From: an uncultured Mollicutes bacterium | Lineage (GTDB): Bacteria > Bacillota_I > Bacilli_A > RFN20 > CAG-826 | NCBI GenBank assembly: GCA_900540385.1 | Contig: UQFY01000018.1 | Location: forward strand, 1-35,839 | Length of the DNA stretch: 35,839 bases | Direction: 5' to 3' | In this document: positions 9,194 to 15,903 of the stretch, piece by piece | Position numbering within the stretch: position 1 is the stretch's first letter | How the letters are laid out: the number at the start of each line of letters is the position of its first letter | Notes under the pieces: model-generated | The model's input: the letters and a program-made list of their open reading frames with translations, nothing else | The model's database searches: none | What the model was told of the DNA's origin: nothing | Position numbers and translations under genes: made by a program

Positions 9194-9199
9194 ATTATA
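9194..9199 (-). promoter_or_regulatory. -10 box of uppS operon
   Basis: A perfect minus-strand TATAAT lies 7 nt before the GTG start codon of uppS. The -35 region is poor. A transcription start at the normal distance would fall at the start codon itself. Confidence 0.55.
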
Positions 9200-9232
9200 G
9201 CCTAAAAGGAGATAGATAAAAACGCTTCGAAG

Positions 9233-9261
9233 GATAGAAAGATAAAACTTCTTTTTCTATC
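9233..9261. repeat. Inverted repeat between divergent promoters
   Basis: GATAGAAA (9233-9240) and TTTCTATC (9254-9261) are exact inverted copies in the 120-bp region between uppS and the LRR gene. It could be an operator or a chance AT-rich palindrome. Confidence 0.35.
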
Positions 9262-9288
9262 GAAAAAAAGAATTTTTCCAACATTTTT

Positions 9289-9297
9289 TGTTACAAT
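9289..9297 (+). promoter_or_regulatory. Extended -10 promoter of LRR gene
   Basis: TG-T-TACAAT forms an extended -10 element. Its last base lies 9 nt before the ATG at 9307, predicting a leader of only 0-3 nt. No -35 hexamer is needed or seen. Confidence 0.5.
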
Positions 9298-9306
9298 GTT
9301 CCCAGT

Positions 9307-10212
9307 ATGGAAGAAACAAAGAAAAACGAAAACGTCACAAAGGAGAAAATGTCTCCAAAAGAAAAGAAATACACAATCCTCATTTCTACGATTGGCTCCC
9401 TCATTTTGCTAGGATCCATTCTTTTTCCTGTATTAGGGCATTTTTCAGATCAAATCTCACCAAGTAAGCCAACCATCCCCTCTTTTTCATGGGATAGTCA
9501 AAAACCAGGCGTGTACGATGAGAAAAAGTTGTTTAGAACAAGCAATAACGTTTTTTCTATCCAAAAGAGTAACGATGATTATCTCATCAAAGATATTTCT
9601 CTAGAAGAAAATGATACGTATCTTGTTTTCCCTTCTAGCGTAAAAGATGAGAACGGAAATTATTTTTCTGTCGCAGTAACAGAAAAGGAAAGCGTGCATG
9701 AGAATCTTGTTTCTTCTAGTGTAAATTCCTTAAAAGGCATTTATTTCCCATCTCTTTACACCACAATCGGCGCATCTTCTTTTGCCAATATGCCAAAGTT
9801 AGAAGAAGTCCGTTTTGGTTCAGGAGAAGGAAATCAAACCATTCAAAATCGTGCGTTTGAAAATGCCGTTTCATTAAAAGAGATTTCTTTTTCGAAGAAT
9901 CTCGTTTCTATTGGAGCTGAAACGTTTAAAAACAATGCCTCCTTATTAAAAATCGATCTTTTATCCACTTCTTTAAAAACACTAGGCGAAGGAGCTTTTA
10001 GCGGTTGCTCTTCCTTGAAGGAAATCTATCTCCCTTCTTCTTTAATAAGCTTGCCTAGCAGTCTTTTTGCATCATGCTCTTCTTTGACGAAGATTCATTA
10101 TGAAGGAAAATTAACAGCATGGGCAAACCTTCCAAAAGACTCGTCATGGATGAAGGGTTCTTCCATTACCGAAATTATTTGCTCGGACGGAGGAATTCAA
10201 ATTCAAGAATAA
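9307..10212 (+). CDS. Membrane-anchored leucine-rich repeat (BspA-like) protein
   Basis: 301 aa. A charged cytoplasmic N-terminus (1-21, Lys/Glu-rich) is followed by one membrane helix (about 23-45) and an extracellular domain. The C-terminal half holds LRR_5/BspA-type repeats of ~23 residues, for example IGASSFANMPKLEEV, IQNRAFENAVSLKEISF, IGAETFKNNASLLKIDL and LGEGAFSGCSSLKEIYLPSSL. BspA-type repeats are common in surface proteins of gut and oral bacteria and often mediate adhesion or binding; the ligand here is unknown. No Shine-Dalgarno precedes the ATG. It is the only plus-strand gene in the left 21 kb and sits between frr and uppS, which are normally adjacent, so it looks like an insertion. 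It ends at a strong terminator shared with frr. Confidence 0.85.
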   Translation: MEETKKNENVTKEKMSPKEKKYTILISTIGSLILLGSILFPVLGHFSDQISPSKPTIPSFSWDSQKPGVYDEKKLFRTSNNVFSIQKSNDDYLIKDISLEENDTYLVFPSSVKDENGNYFSVAVTEKESVHENLVSSSVNSLKGIYFPSLYTTIGASSFANMPKLEEVRFGSGEGNQTIQNRAFENAVSLKEISFSKNLVSIGAETFKNNASLLKIDLLSTSLKTLGEGAFSGCSSLKEIYLPSSLISLPSSLFASCSSLTKIHYEGKLTAWANLPKDSSWMKGSSITEIICSDGGIQIQE

Positions 10213-10241
10213 AAAAGGAAGCCGTTTGGCTTCCTCTTTTG
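10208..10241. terminator. Bidirectional terminator between LRR gene and frr
   Basis: AGGAAGCC (10216-10223) pairs with GGCTTCCT (10228-10235) around a GTTT loop. A run of six A on the left and TCTTTT on the right allow termination of both convergent transcripts. Confidence 0.85.
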
Positions 10242-10260
10242 CTTTATTGAAAATCAGATA

Positions 10261-10806
10261 TCAGATGGTCATGACTTCTTTTTGCTTTTCAGCAAGGATG
10301 TCATCCACTTTCTTATTGGATTCTGTAACGACTTTTTGGATATCTTCTTCAACGCGGTCTTTATAATCGTCACTCATGGTGTCGTCCGCTTTTAAAAGAT
10401 CCATGTAATCGCGACGAATATTACGAATATTCACCTTGGTTTCATCGGCAATGCCTTTTGCTTCCTTGGCGATTTGCTTTCTCACGTCTTCTGTAAGAGG
10501 TGGAACAATAATACGGATATCGCTGGCTTCCACTTGAGGATTGATGCCAAGATTGGCAGCCGCAATCGCTGAAGCAATACTCTTAAGGTCTTCGCGAGAA
10601 TAAGGCTTAATCAATAATTGTCTTGGTTCTGGCATAGAAATGGAGCAAAGAGATGTGATATCCATCTTATCTCCATAATAATCACATTTAATGCCATCAA
10701 GCATTTGAGGGTTTGCACGACCCGTTCTTAATTTGTTTAATCTGCCTTTGAAAGCGTCGATGGTTTTCTCCATCTGTCCTTTGGCTTCGTTCACTAATGC
10801 GTCCAT
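10261..10806 (-). CDS. frr: Ribosome recycling factor
   Basis: With EF-G it splits post-termination ribosomes. The 181-aa protein (normal size ~185) shows the RRF core: LNKLRTGRANPQMLDGIKCDYYG, PEPRQLLIKPYS, NLGINPQVE, the RIIVPPLTEDVRKQIAKEAKG region, and the C-terminal NIRRDYMD helix. An AGGAG site lies about 9 nt before the ATG. It follows pyrH with a 6-bp gap and ends at the bidirectional terminator. Co-transcription with pyrH is the usual arrangement. Confidence 0.97.
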   Translation of the reverse strand: MDALVNEAKGQMEKTIDAFKGRLNKLRTGRANPQMLDGIKCDYYGDKMDITSLCSISMPEPRQLLIKPYSREDLKSIASAIAAANLGINPQVEASDIRIIVPPLTEDVRKQIAKEAKGIADETKVNIRNIRRDYMDLLKADDTMSDDYKDRVEEDIQKVVTESNKKVDDILAEKQKEVMTI

Positions 10807-10812
10807 ATATTT

Positions 10813-11541
10813 TTACTCCTTTGCTATTGTGGAACCAATTTCTTTTCCTTTTAAAACTTCAATAAGACTATTTGGATCATTCATATTGAAGACATGAATC
10901 TTTACTTCGGAATCCGCTAACATCGCTACCGCCGTCAAATCCATGACAGCAAGCTTTTTGCTCATCACCTCACCATAAGTGAGTTTTGTCAATAATTTGG
11001 CATTTGGATTCTTTCTTGGATCGGAATCATAGACCCCTTCAACGCCATTCTTGCCCATAATGATAGAGTCGGCGTTAATTTCAAGAGCTCTTAAAGTTGC
11101 GCAAGAATCTGTCGTGAAGTACGGATTCCCTGTGCCTCCGGCAAAGATGATAACCATACCATCATCAAGATGAGCAAGGGCTTTTCTACGAATGTATGGT
11201 TCGCAAACTTGCGGAACGTTAATAGCTGACATCACTCGCGTTGGGACATTCTGACTTTCTAAAGCGCTTTGAAGAGCCAAAGCATTCATAATAGTGCCAA
11301 GCATCCCCATATAATCGGCGGTAGAGCGCTCAATGCCAACCTTATCGGCAAGGCGTCCACGCCAAATGTTTCCCGCTCCAACAACAACGCCGATTTGAAC
11401 ACCAAGTTCACGAGCGTTTTTGATTACGCTTGCAATATCCTTTAGTTTCTTCTCGTCATAGATGGAACGATCGTTTTCGTTTTCTAAAGCCTCGCCAGAG
11501 ACTTTTAAGACAATTCGTTTATAAATAGTTTTTTCTTCCAT
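10813..11541 (-). CDS. pyrH: UMP kinase
   Basis: Hexameric amino-acid-kinase-fold enzyme that phosphorylates UMP to UDP. Motifs: KRIVLKVSGEAL at the N-terminus, VVVGAGNIWRG, RSTADYMGMLGTIMNALALQ, FAGGTGNPYFTTDSCATLRA, MGKNGVEGVYDSDPR and MDLTAVAMLADS. The ATG at 11541 gives 242 aa, matching the family. An in-frame GTG at 11565 would add eight residues unlike the family. No Shine-Dalgarno is present; instead TATAAT ends 7 nt before the ATG, after the tsf terminator. It appears to have its own promoter and may be translated from a leaderless mRNA. Confidence 0.96.
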   Translation of the reverse strand: MEEKTIYKRIVLKVSGEALENENDRSIYDEKKLKDIASVIKNARELGVQIGVVVGAGNIWRGRLADKVGIERSTADYMGMLGTIMNALALQSALESQNVPTRVMSAINVPQVCEPYIRRKALAHLDDGMVIIFAGGTGNPYFTTDSCATLRALEINADSIIMGKNGVEGVYDSDPRKNPNAKLLTKLTYGEVMSKKLAVMDLTAVAMLADSEVKIHVFNMNDPNSLIEVLKGKEIGSTIAKE

Positions 11542-11548
11542 AATGAAT

Positions 11549-11554
11549 ATTATA
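11549..11554 (-). promoter_or_regulatory. -10 box of pyrH-frr
   Basis: Minus-strand TATAAT, 7 nt upstream of the pyrH ATG, directly downstream of the tsf terminator. The -35 region is weak. It predicts a transcript starting at or next to the start codon. Confidence 0.5.
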
Positions 11555-11577
11555 CAAAACTCCACTTATTTTGGTAT

Positions 11578-11604
11578 GAAAAAAGGATGCCCATTGGACA
11601 TCCT
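11578..11604 (-). terminator. Terminator of rpsB-tsf operon
   Basis: On the minus strand AGGATGTCC-AAT-GGGCATCCT forms a 9-bp stem with one wobble, followed by six T. It lies 15 nt after the tsf stop codon. Confidence 0.85.
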
Positions 11605-11618
11605 CTTCAATCAATAGA

Positions 11619-12449
11619 TTAAGCAGCAAGTCCTTCGCCAACTTGATAACGGACAAAGGAGATGACTTTATTGCCTTTTTCGGCCAAGACTTGTTCAACA
11701 GTCTTAGATGGATCGAGCAAGAACTTTTGTTTGAGTAAGCAATATTGGGATAAAGCCTTGTCAACTTTCTTTTCAGCGATTTGATCTTTTACTTGTTGAG
11801 GTTTGTTAAGAAGCTTCTCATCGGCAGCAACTTCGGCTTTAGCGATGCCAAGTTCTCTTTCTCTTTCGCTGGCTGGAACATCTTCGAGATTGACGTAAAT
11901 AGCGCCAGAATCAGCAATATGCATAGCAAGATGGTGAGCAAACTCTTCATCTTCTTTTGCTAAGAGAACACAAACGGAGATACGGCCTTTTTGATGGATA
12001 TAGGTTCCGAATCCTTGACCATCTTCTTTCGTAAGAAGAGCCATGCGACGGAATTCAGTCTTTTCACCAGTGGCAAGAGCAACTGTATCATGCATGGTAA
12101 GAGTTCCTTCACGGGCGACTTCAATGCTGGCTGGTTCATTCTTTAAGACATAGTTCAAAACGAATTGAGCGTATTCTTGGAATTTATCGGAAGCAGAGAC
12201 AAAGTCGGTCTCGCAATTAACTTCGATCAAAGCGGCTTTGTTGCCTTCTGCTTTTACAAGGGCTAAGCCTTCAGCAGCAGTACGTCCAGCACGTTTGGCT
12301 TGTTTGGCAATGCCTTTTTCACGGAGGTAGTCAATGGATTTTTCGATATCATATCCAGTGGCTTCTAAGGCTTTTTTGCAATCCATCATGCCTGCGCCAG
12401 TACGGTCACGAAGCGTTTTGATTGCAGCAATGGTGTTTTGATCTGCCAT
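11619..12449 (-). CDS. tsf: Translation elongation factor Ts
   Basis: Guanine nucleotide exchange factor for EF-Tu. The UBA-like N-terminus (IKTLRDRTGAGMMDCKKALEAT) is followed by the signature VEVNCETDFVS-type motif (LIEVNCETDFVSASDKF) and the dimerisation domain with HLAMHIAD. Length is 276 aa, normal. A GAAAGGAAA ribosome site precedes the ATG. It lies 15 bp after rpsB in the conserved rpsB-tsf operon and is closed by a strong terminator. Confidence 0.97.
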   Translation of the reverse strand: MADQNTIAAIKTLRDRTGAGMMDCKKALEATGYDIEKSIDYLREKGIAKQAKRAGRTAAEGLALVKAEGNKAALIEVNCETDFVSASDKFQEYAQFVLNYVLKNEPASIEVAREGTLTMHDTVALATGEKTEFRRMALLTKEDGQGFGTYIHQKGRISVCVLLAKEDEEFAHHLAMHIADSGAIYVNLEDVPASERERELGIAKAEVAADEKLLNKPQQVKDQIAEKKVDKALSQYCLLKQKFLLDPSKTVEQVLAEKGNKVISFVRYQVGEGLAA

Positions 12450-12464
12450 AATGTTTTCCTTTCA

Positions 12465-13502
12465 TTAGGCTGCTTTGGATTGATCAGCAGCTTTTTCTTC
12501 CGCTTTTGGGGCTTCTTTATCGCCTTGAGCAGCGGCTTTTCTCTCTGCGAAGCGGGCATTACGCTCAGCTTGCATCTTTTTGAAGCGTTCTTCACGAGCT
12601 TGTTTTTGAGCACGGATAGCGGCTTTACGTTGTTCGTTAGCAATATCAGCAGCACGGACAGCATCTTTCATGGTAGCTTCTTCAGCTTGATCTTTGACAT
12701 AAGCAAATTCGGTGATTCCACCCTTGGATTCAACGATAGCATCAGCTAAAACGCCAAGTAAAAGTTTTAAAGCGGTTGGGGCATCGTTGTTGGATGGGAT
12801 TGGGAAATTCACGATATCTGGATCATCGGAGGTGTCGCAGATAGCGAAGGTTGGGATACGAAGTTTACGAGCTTCTTCGATGGCGTTATGCTCCACAGTT
12901 GGATCATCAACGATGACAGCTTGTGGTAAACGTCTCATCTCTTTGATACCTTCCAAGTTACGGGAAAGTTTTTCTAAGTCTTTCTTTAAGAGAGCAACTT
13001 CTTTCTTAGGAAGCCTTTCGAAATCACCATTTGCTTCCATTTCTTGAAGTTCCTTTAATCTCTTGGTACGGCCAAGAATGGTACGGAAGTTGGTAAGAGT
13101 TCCGCCTAACCAACGATTGGCAATGTAGAAGGAGCCAGAACGAGTTGCTTCATCAACAACGATTTGTTTGGCGCTTTCTTTGGTGCCGACAAAGAGGACT
13201 TTGCCGCCTTCGTCAACAATGCTCTTGAGTTTGGCATAGGCAACGTTAACTTGATCAACGGTTTTGCCCATATCAATGAGGTAGATGCCATTTCTTGCAC
13301 CATAGATGAATTTGCCCATCTTTGGGTTCCATCTTCTGGTTTGATGTCCGAAATGAACACCAGCTTCAAGAAGTTTTCTCATGGTCATAATCGGAGCGTT
13401 TGGATCTCTGATGATGGCTGCCATGGCATCTTCTGGGGTTGCAGCGTCAGCTGCGGCCGCTTCTGCTGGAGCGGCTTCTAATTTTGTTTCTTCGTCACTC
13501 AT
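12465..13502 (-). CDS. rpsB: 30S ribosomal protein S2
   Basis: Late-assembling 30S protein. The family core begins at MRKLLEAGVHFGHQ and continues with RRWNPKMGKFIYGARNGIYLID and GTKESAKQIV. FYIANRWLGGTLTNF and the conserved PTFAICDTSDDPDIVNFPIPSNNDA also match. The protein is 345 aa, about 90 more than usual: an Ala/Glu-rich N-terminal extension of ~40 residues precedes the core and a Lys/Ala/Glu-rich tail follows it. The start at 13502 is fixed by a GGAGG site 8 nt upstream. Longer in-frame starts up to 13592 lie in the untranslated leader. A promoter at about 13649 and a ~140-nt leader precede it. Confidence 0.95.
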   Translation of the reverse strand: MSDEETKLEAAPAEAAAADAATPEDAMAAIIRDPNAPIMTMRKLLEAGVHFGHQTRRWNPKMGKFIYGARNGIYLIDMGKTVDQVNVAYAKLKSIVDEGGKVLFVGTKESAKQIVVDEATRSGSFYIANRWLGGTLTNFRTILGRTKRLKELQEMEANGDFERLPKKEVALLKKDLEKLSRNLEGIKEMRRLPQAVIVDDPTVEHNAIEEARKLRIPTFAICDTSDDPDIVNFPIPSNNDAPTALKLLLGVLADAIVESKGGITEFAYVKDQAEEATMKDAVRAADIANEQRKAAIRAQKQAREERFKKMQAERNARFAERKAAAQGDKEAPKAEEKAADQSKAA

Positions 13503-13643
13503 TTTAGTGACCTCCATTTGTTTTAGCCTCCCCCGTTTCAAGGAACTGACCACCATGACGATTTTTAAGCTATTTCGCCCGTCAAGGAACACGGCGTTCG
13601 ATCCGCGAGGTGCGTATAAGCGCTTTCGATTAAGAAAGGCCGA
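13503..13643 (-). ncRNA. Structured rpsB 5' leader (candidate)
   Basis: About 140 nt lie between the predicted transcription start and the rpsB ATG. The segment can form a CTTTCG/CGAAAG hairpin at its 5' end and a CGCC-GT/AC-GGGCG stem further on. Long leaders before ribosomal protein operons often carry autoregulatory structures that bind the product. I do not recognise a specific named family here. Confidence 0.35.
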
Positions 13644-13648
13644 AAGAG

Positions 13649-13654
13649 ATTATA
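13649..13654 (-). promoter_or_regulatory. -10 box of rpsB-tsf promoter
   Basis: Minus-strand TATAAT with a partial -35 match (TTGTAT, 16-bp spacing) lies between the xerC stop codon and rpsB, giving a ~140-nt leader. Confidence 0.5.
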
Positions 13655-13702
13655 CACCTTATGAGAAGCAATACAAAGTGGCAGTTTTCTTCGATGAAAG
13701 CT

Positions 13703-14617
13703 TTATTCATCCTCTTCTTTCCCTTGCCTTGGAAAATAGTTTTTATATTGTTCCTTCATGCTCTTGGTTGAGACATGTGTATAAACCTGAGTCGTGTTTA
13801 AAGAAGAGTGTCCAAGCAATTCTTGGATTAAACGCAAATCTGCGCCATTATCCAACAAGGTTGTTGCAAAAGTGTGTCTGAGTATATGTGGATGCAAACC
13901 ATAGTAGTAGCCGGTTTTATTCTCTATTTGACGAAGAATATACTCCAAGCCCCTAACAGTAAGATTCTCTCCCCTTTCGTTTAAGAAAAAAGCATCAGCT
14001 GGTTTGGAGCTCTTATGTTTCCCTAAAAGCTCAGGGCGTTGTTTTTTCATGTATTCTTGCATGACAAGAACAGCGGTTTTAGAAAGGGGAACAAGTCTTT
14101 CTTTGTCTCCTTTGCCGAAGATTCTTACCATTCTCGAACGAAAATCGATGTCTCTTGTTTTAAAAGAGACCACTTCTGAAGCGCGCATCCCCGAAGCGTA
14201 CATAAGTTCCAAAATGGCTTGATCACGCAAAGCGAAATAATCTTTTCTTTTAGCGTTTTCGTTAAGAAGAGATGTTACTTGTTCTGTCGTTAAAGTTTCA
14301 GGATAACGAACAGGTTTCTTTGGTGCCTTTGCCATTCGGAAGGGATTGTTTAAAATATAGCCCTTTCTTTGCATGAAAGCGTAGAATTGTCTACAAGCGG
14401 ACATCCTTCTTTGAAGGGATCTTGCCCCTACTCCTTTTTCTAATTGGGAGGATTCAAAATCACGAATGATAAGGCGGTCCACCTTATCCATTAAAACGCC
14501 CTCTTGATTAAGGTAGTCGAAAAAGAAATCCAAATCGCTTTGATAAGAGGACAAGGTATGTTCCGAATAGCGTTTGGCAATCAAGGAATCTAAAAATTCT
14601 CTTTCAACACGGTTCAT
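13703..14617 (-). CDS. xerC: Tyrosine recombinase XerC
   Basis: Site-specific tyrosine recombinase that resolves chromosome dimers at dif. The N-terminal SAM-like DNA-binding domain (~1-95) is followed by the catalytic domain with ASGMRASEV (catalytic Arg), HPHILRHTFAT (His-x-x-Arg), LLGHSSLNTTQVYTHVS (His and the nucleophilic Tyr). Length is 304 aa, normal for XerC/XerD. Assigned XerC from its place after topA-trmFO, the Bacillus order; a XerD role cannot be excluded on sequence alone. Its ATG overlaps the trmFO TGA by 4 bp. hslVU and codY, which often follow, are missing here. Confidence 0.9.
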   Translation of the reverse strand: MNRVEREFLDSLIAKRYSEHTLSSYQSDLDFFFDYLNQEGVLMDKVDRLIIRDFESSQLEKGVGARSLQRRMSACRQFYAFMQRKGYILNNPFRMAKAPKKPVRYPETLTTEQVTSLLNENAKRKDYFALRDQAILELMYASGMRASEVVSFKTRDIDFRSRMVRIFGKGDKERLVPLSKTAVLVMQEYMKKQRPELLGKHKSSKPADAFFLNERGENLTVRGLEYILRQIENKTGYYYGLHPHILRHTFATTLLDNGADLRLIQELLGHSSLNTTQVYTHVSTKSMKEQYKNYFPRQGKEEDE

Positions 14618-15903
14618 TCATTCACGCTCTTCCAATAAGATTGTATCGTCTCTAAAGCTTTATCGATAGTCTCTTGACGACGATCTTTCTTAGAGGTTGG
14701 GAAGAGAACCCAAGAAGCGTTCATCGGAGCAAAACTCTTTTCATTTGCATGGCAAATATAATCAATCAAAGCGCCAGTAACGCTATCACGAGAAAGAGGA
14801 ATGAATGGCAAGCCTTTTAGCTTTCTATAAGCGTTTATTCCAGCAATTATCCCCATTGCTGCGGATTCGACATATCCTTCGACACCAGATAATTGTCCGG
14901 CAATGAAAATGTTTTCTTTGTTTTTTAAGCTTAAGTCTTCCTTCAAAGCGGCCGGAGCGTCGATATAGCTATTACGATGCATTAAACCGTAACGGACAAA
15001 ACGAGCATTCTCTAATCCAGGAATCATAGAAAACACACGTTTTTGCTCTGGGTATGTTAAATTGGTCTGAAAACCAACGAGATTATAATAATCGCCCAAT
15101 TTGCTATCTTGTCTTAATTGACAGACAGCATAAGGATGAGGATGCTCTTCCGTCCAAAGGCCGAAAGGTTTTAATGGCCCATGACGTAGGGTCTCCATTC
15201 CTCTTGAGGCAATAACTTCAACAGGAAGGCAGCCTTCGAAATAATGAGTATCGAACTCATGAAGCAAGGCTTTTTCAGCATGAAGAAGCTCATTTACAAA
15301 GCGATAATACTCTTCTTTTGTGAAAGGACAATTAATGTACGAGGAGTCGCCTTGTTCAAAACGCGATTTGAAATAAGCTTTGCTAAAATCAATGGAGTCT
15401 TTCGCGACAATCGGCGCTGAGGCATCAAAGAAGGAAAGATTCTTTTTTCCAACAATTTCCCCCAATTCTTCTAACAGGGCTCCGCTCGTTAATGGACCTG
15501 TTGCCAGAATCGTAATCTCATCTTCCGGAAGAGAAGAAACCTCCTCGTGAATGATTTTTAAATTAGGGTAAGACTGAAGTTTTTCCGTTATGTATTTCGC
15601 AAAAAGCTCACGATCAACAGCCAAGGCGTTTCCACCTGGAACCTCACTATGGGAGGAAGCCTCCATCATAATGGAAGACATTCTGCTCATTTCTTCCTTC
15701 AAAAGACCGCAACAGTTTGTTAATTGCTTAGATTTTAAAGAATTAGAACAGACAAGTTCCCCAAAAAGAGGAGTTACATGAGCATGATCATCATATTCCG
15801 GACGACGTTCATAAAGATGGACTTCAACCCCTTTGTTTAAAAGATAGAGAGCAGCCTCACTTCCGGCAAGGCCAGCGCCAATAACGTTAACGAAGTTTTT
15901 CAT
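14614..15903 (-). CDS. trmFO: tRNA m5U54 methyltransferase, folate/FAD-dependent
   Basis: Methylates U54 in the T-loop of tRNA using methylene-tetrahydrofolate and FADH2. The FAD-binding fold at the N-terminus reads NVIGAGLAGSEAALYLL, followed by PLFGELVCSNSLKS and the GNALAVDRELFA segment. C-terminal IFIAGQLSGVEGYVESAAMG is also typical. Length is 429 aa, as in Bacillus. Start and stop both overlap neighbours in ATGA junctions (topA upstream, xerC downstream), so the three genes form one translationally coupled operon. Confidence 0.96.
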   Translation of the reverse strand: MKNFVNVIGAGLAGSEAALYLLNKGVEVHLYERRPEYDDHAHVTPLFGELVCSNSLKSKQLTNCCGLLKEEMSRMSSIMMEASSHSEVPGGNALAVDRELFAKYITEKLQSYPNLKIIHEEVSSLPEDEITILATGPLTSGALLEELGEIVGKKNLSFFDASAPIVAKDSIDFSKAYFKSRFEQGDSSYINCPFTKEEYYRFVNELLHAEKALLHEFDTHYFEGCLPVEVIASRGMETLRHGPLKPFGLWTEEHPHPYAVCQLRQDSKLGDYYNLVGFQTNLTYPEQKRVFSMIPGLENARFVRYGLMHRNSYIDAPAALKEDLSLKNKENIFIAGQLSGVEGYVESAAMGIIAGINAYRKLKGLPFIPLSRDSVTGALIDYICHANEKSFAPMNASWVLFPTSKKDRRQETIDKALETIQSYWKSVNE

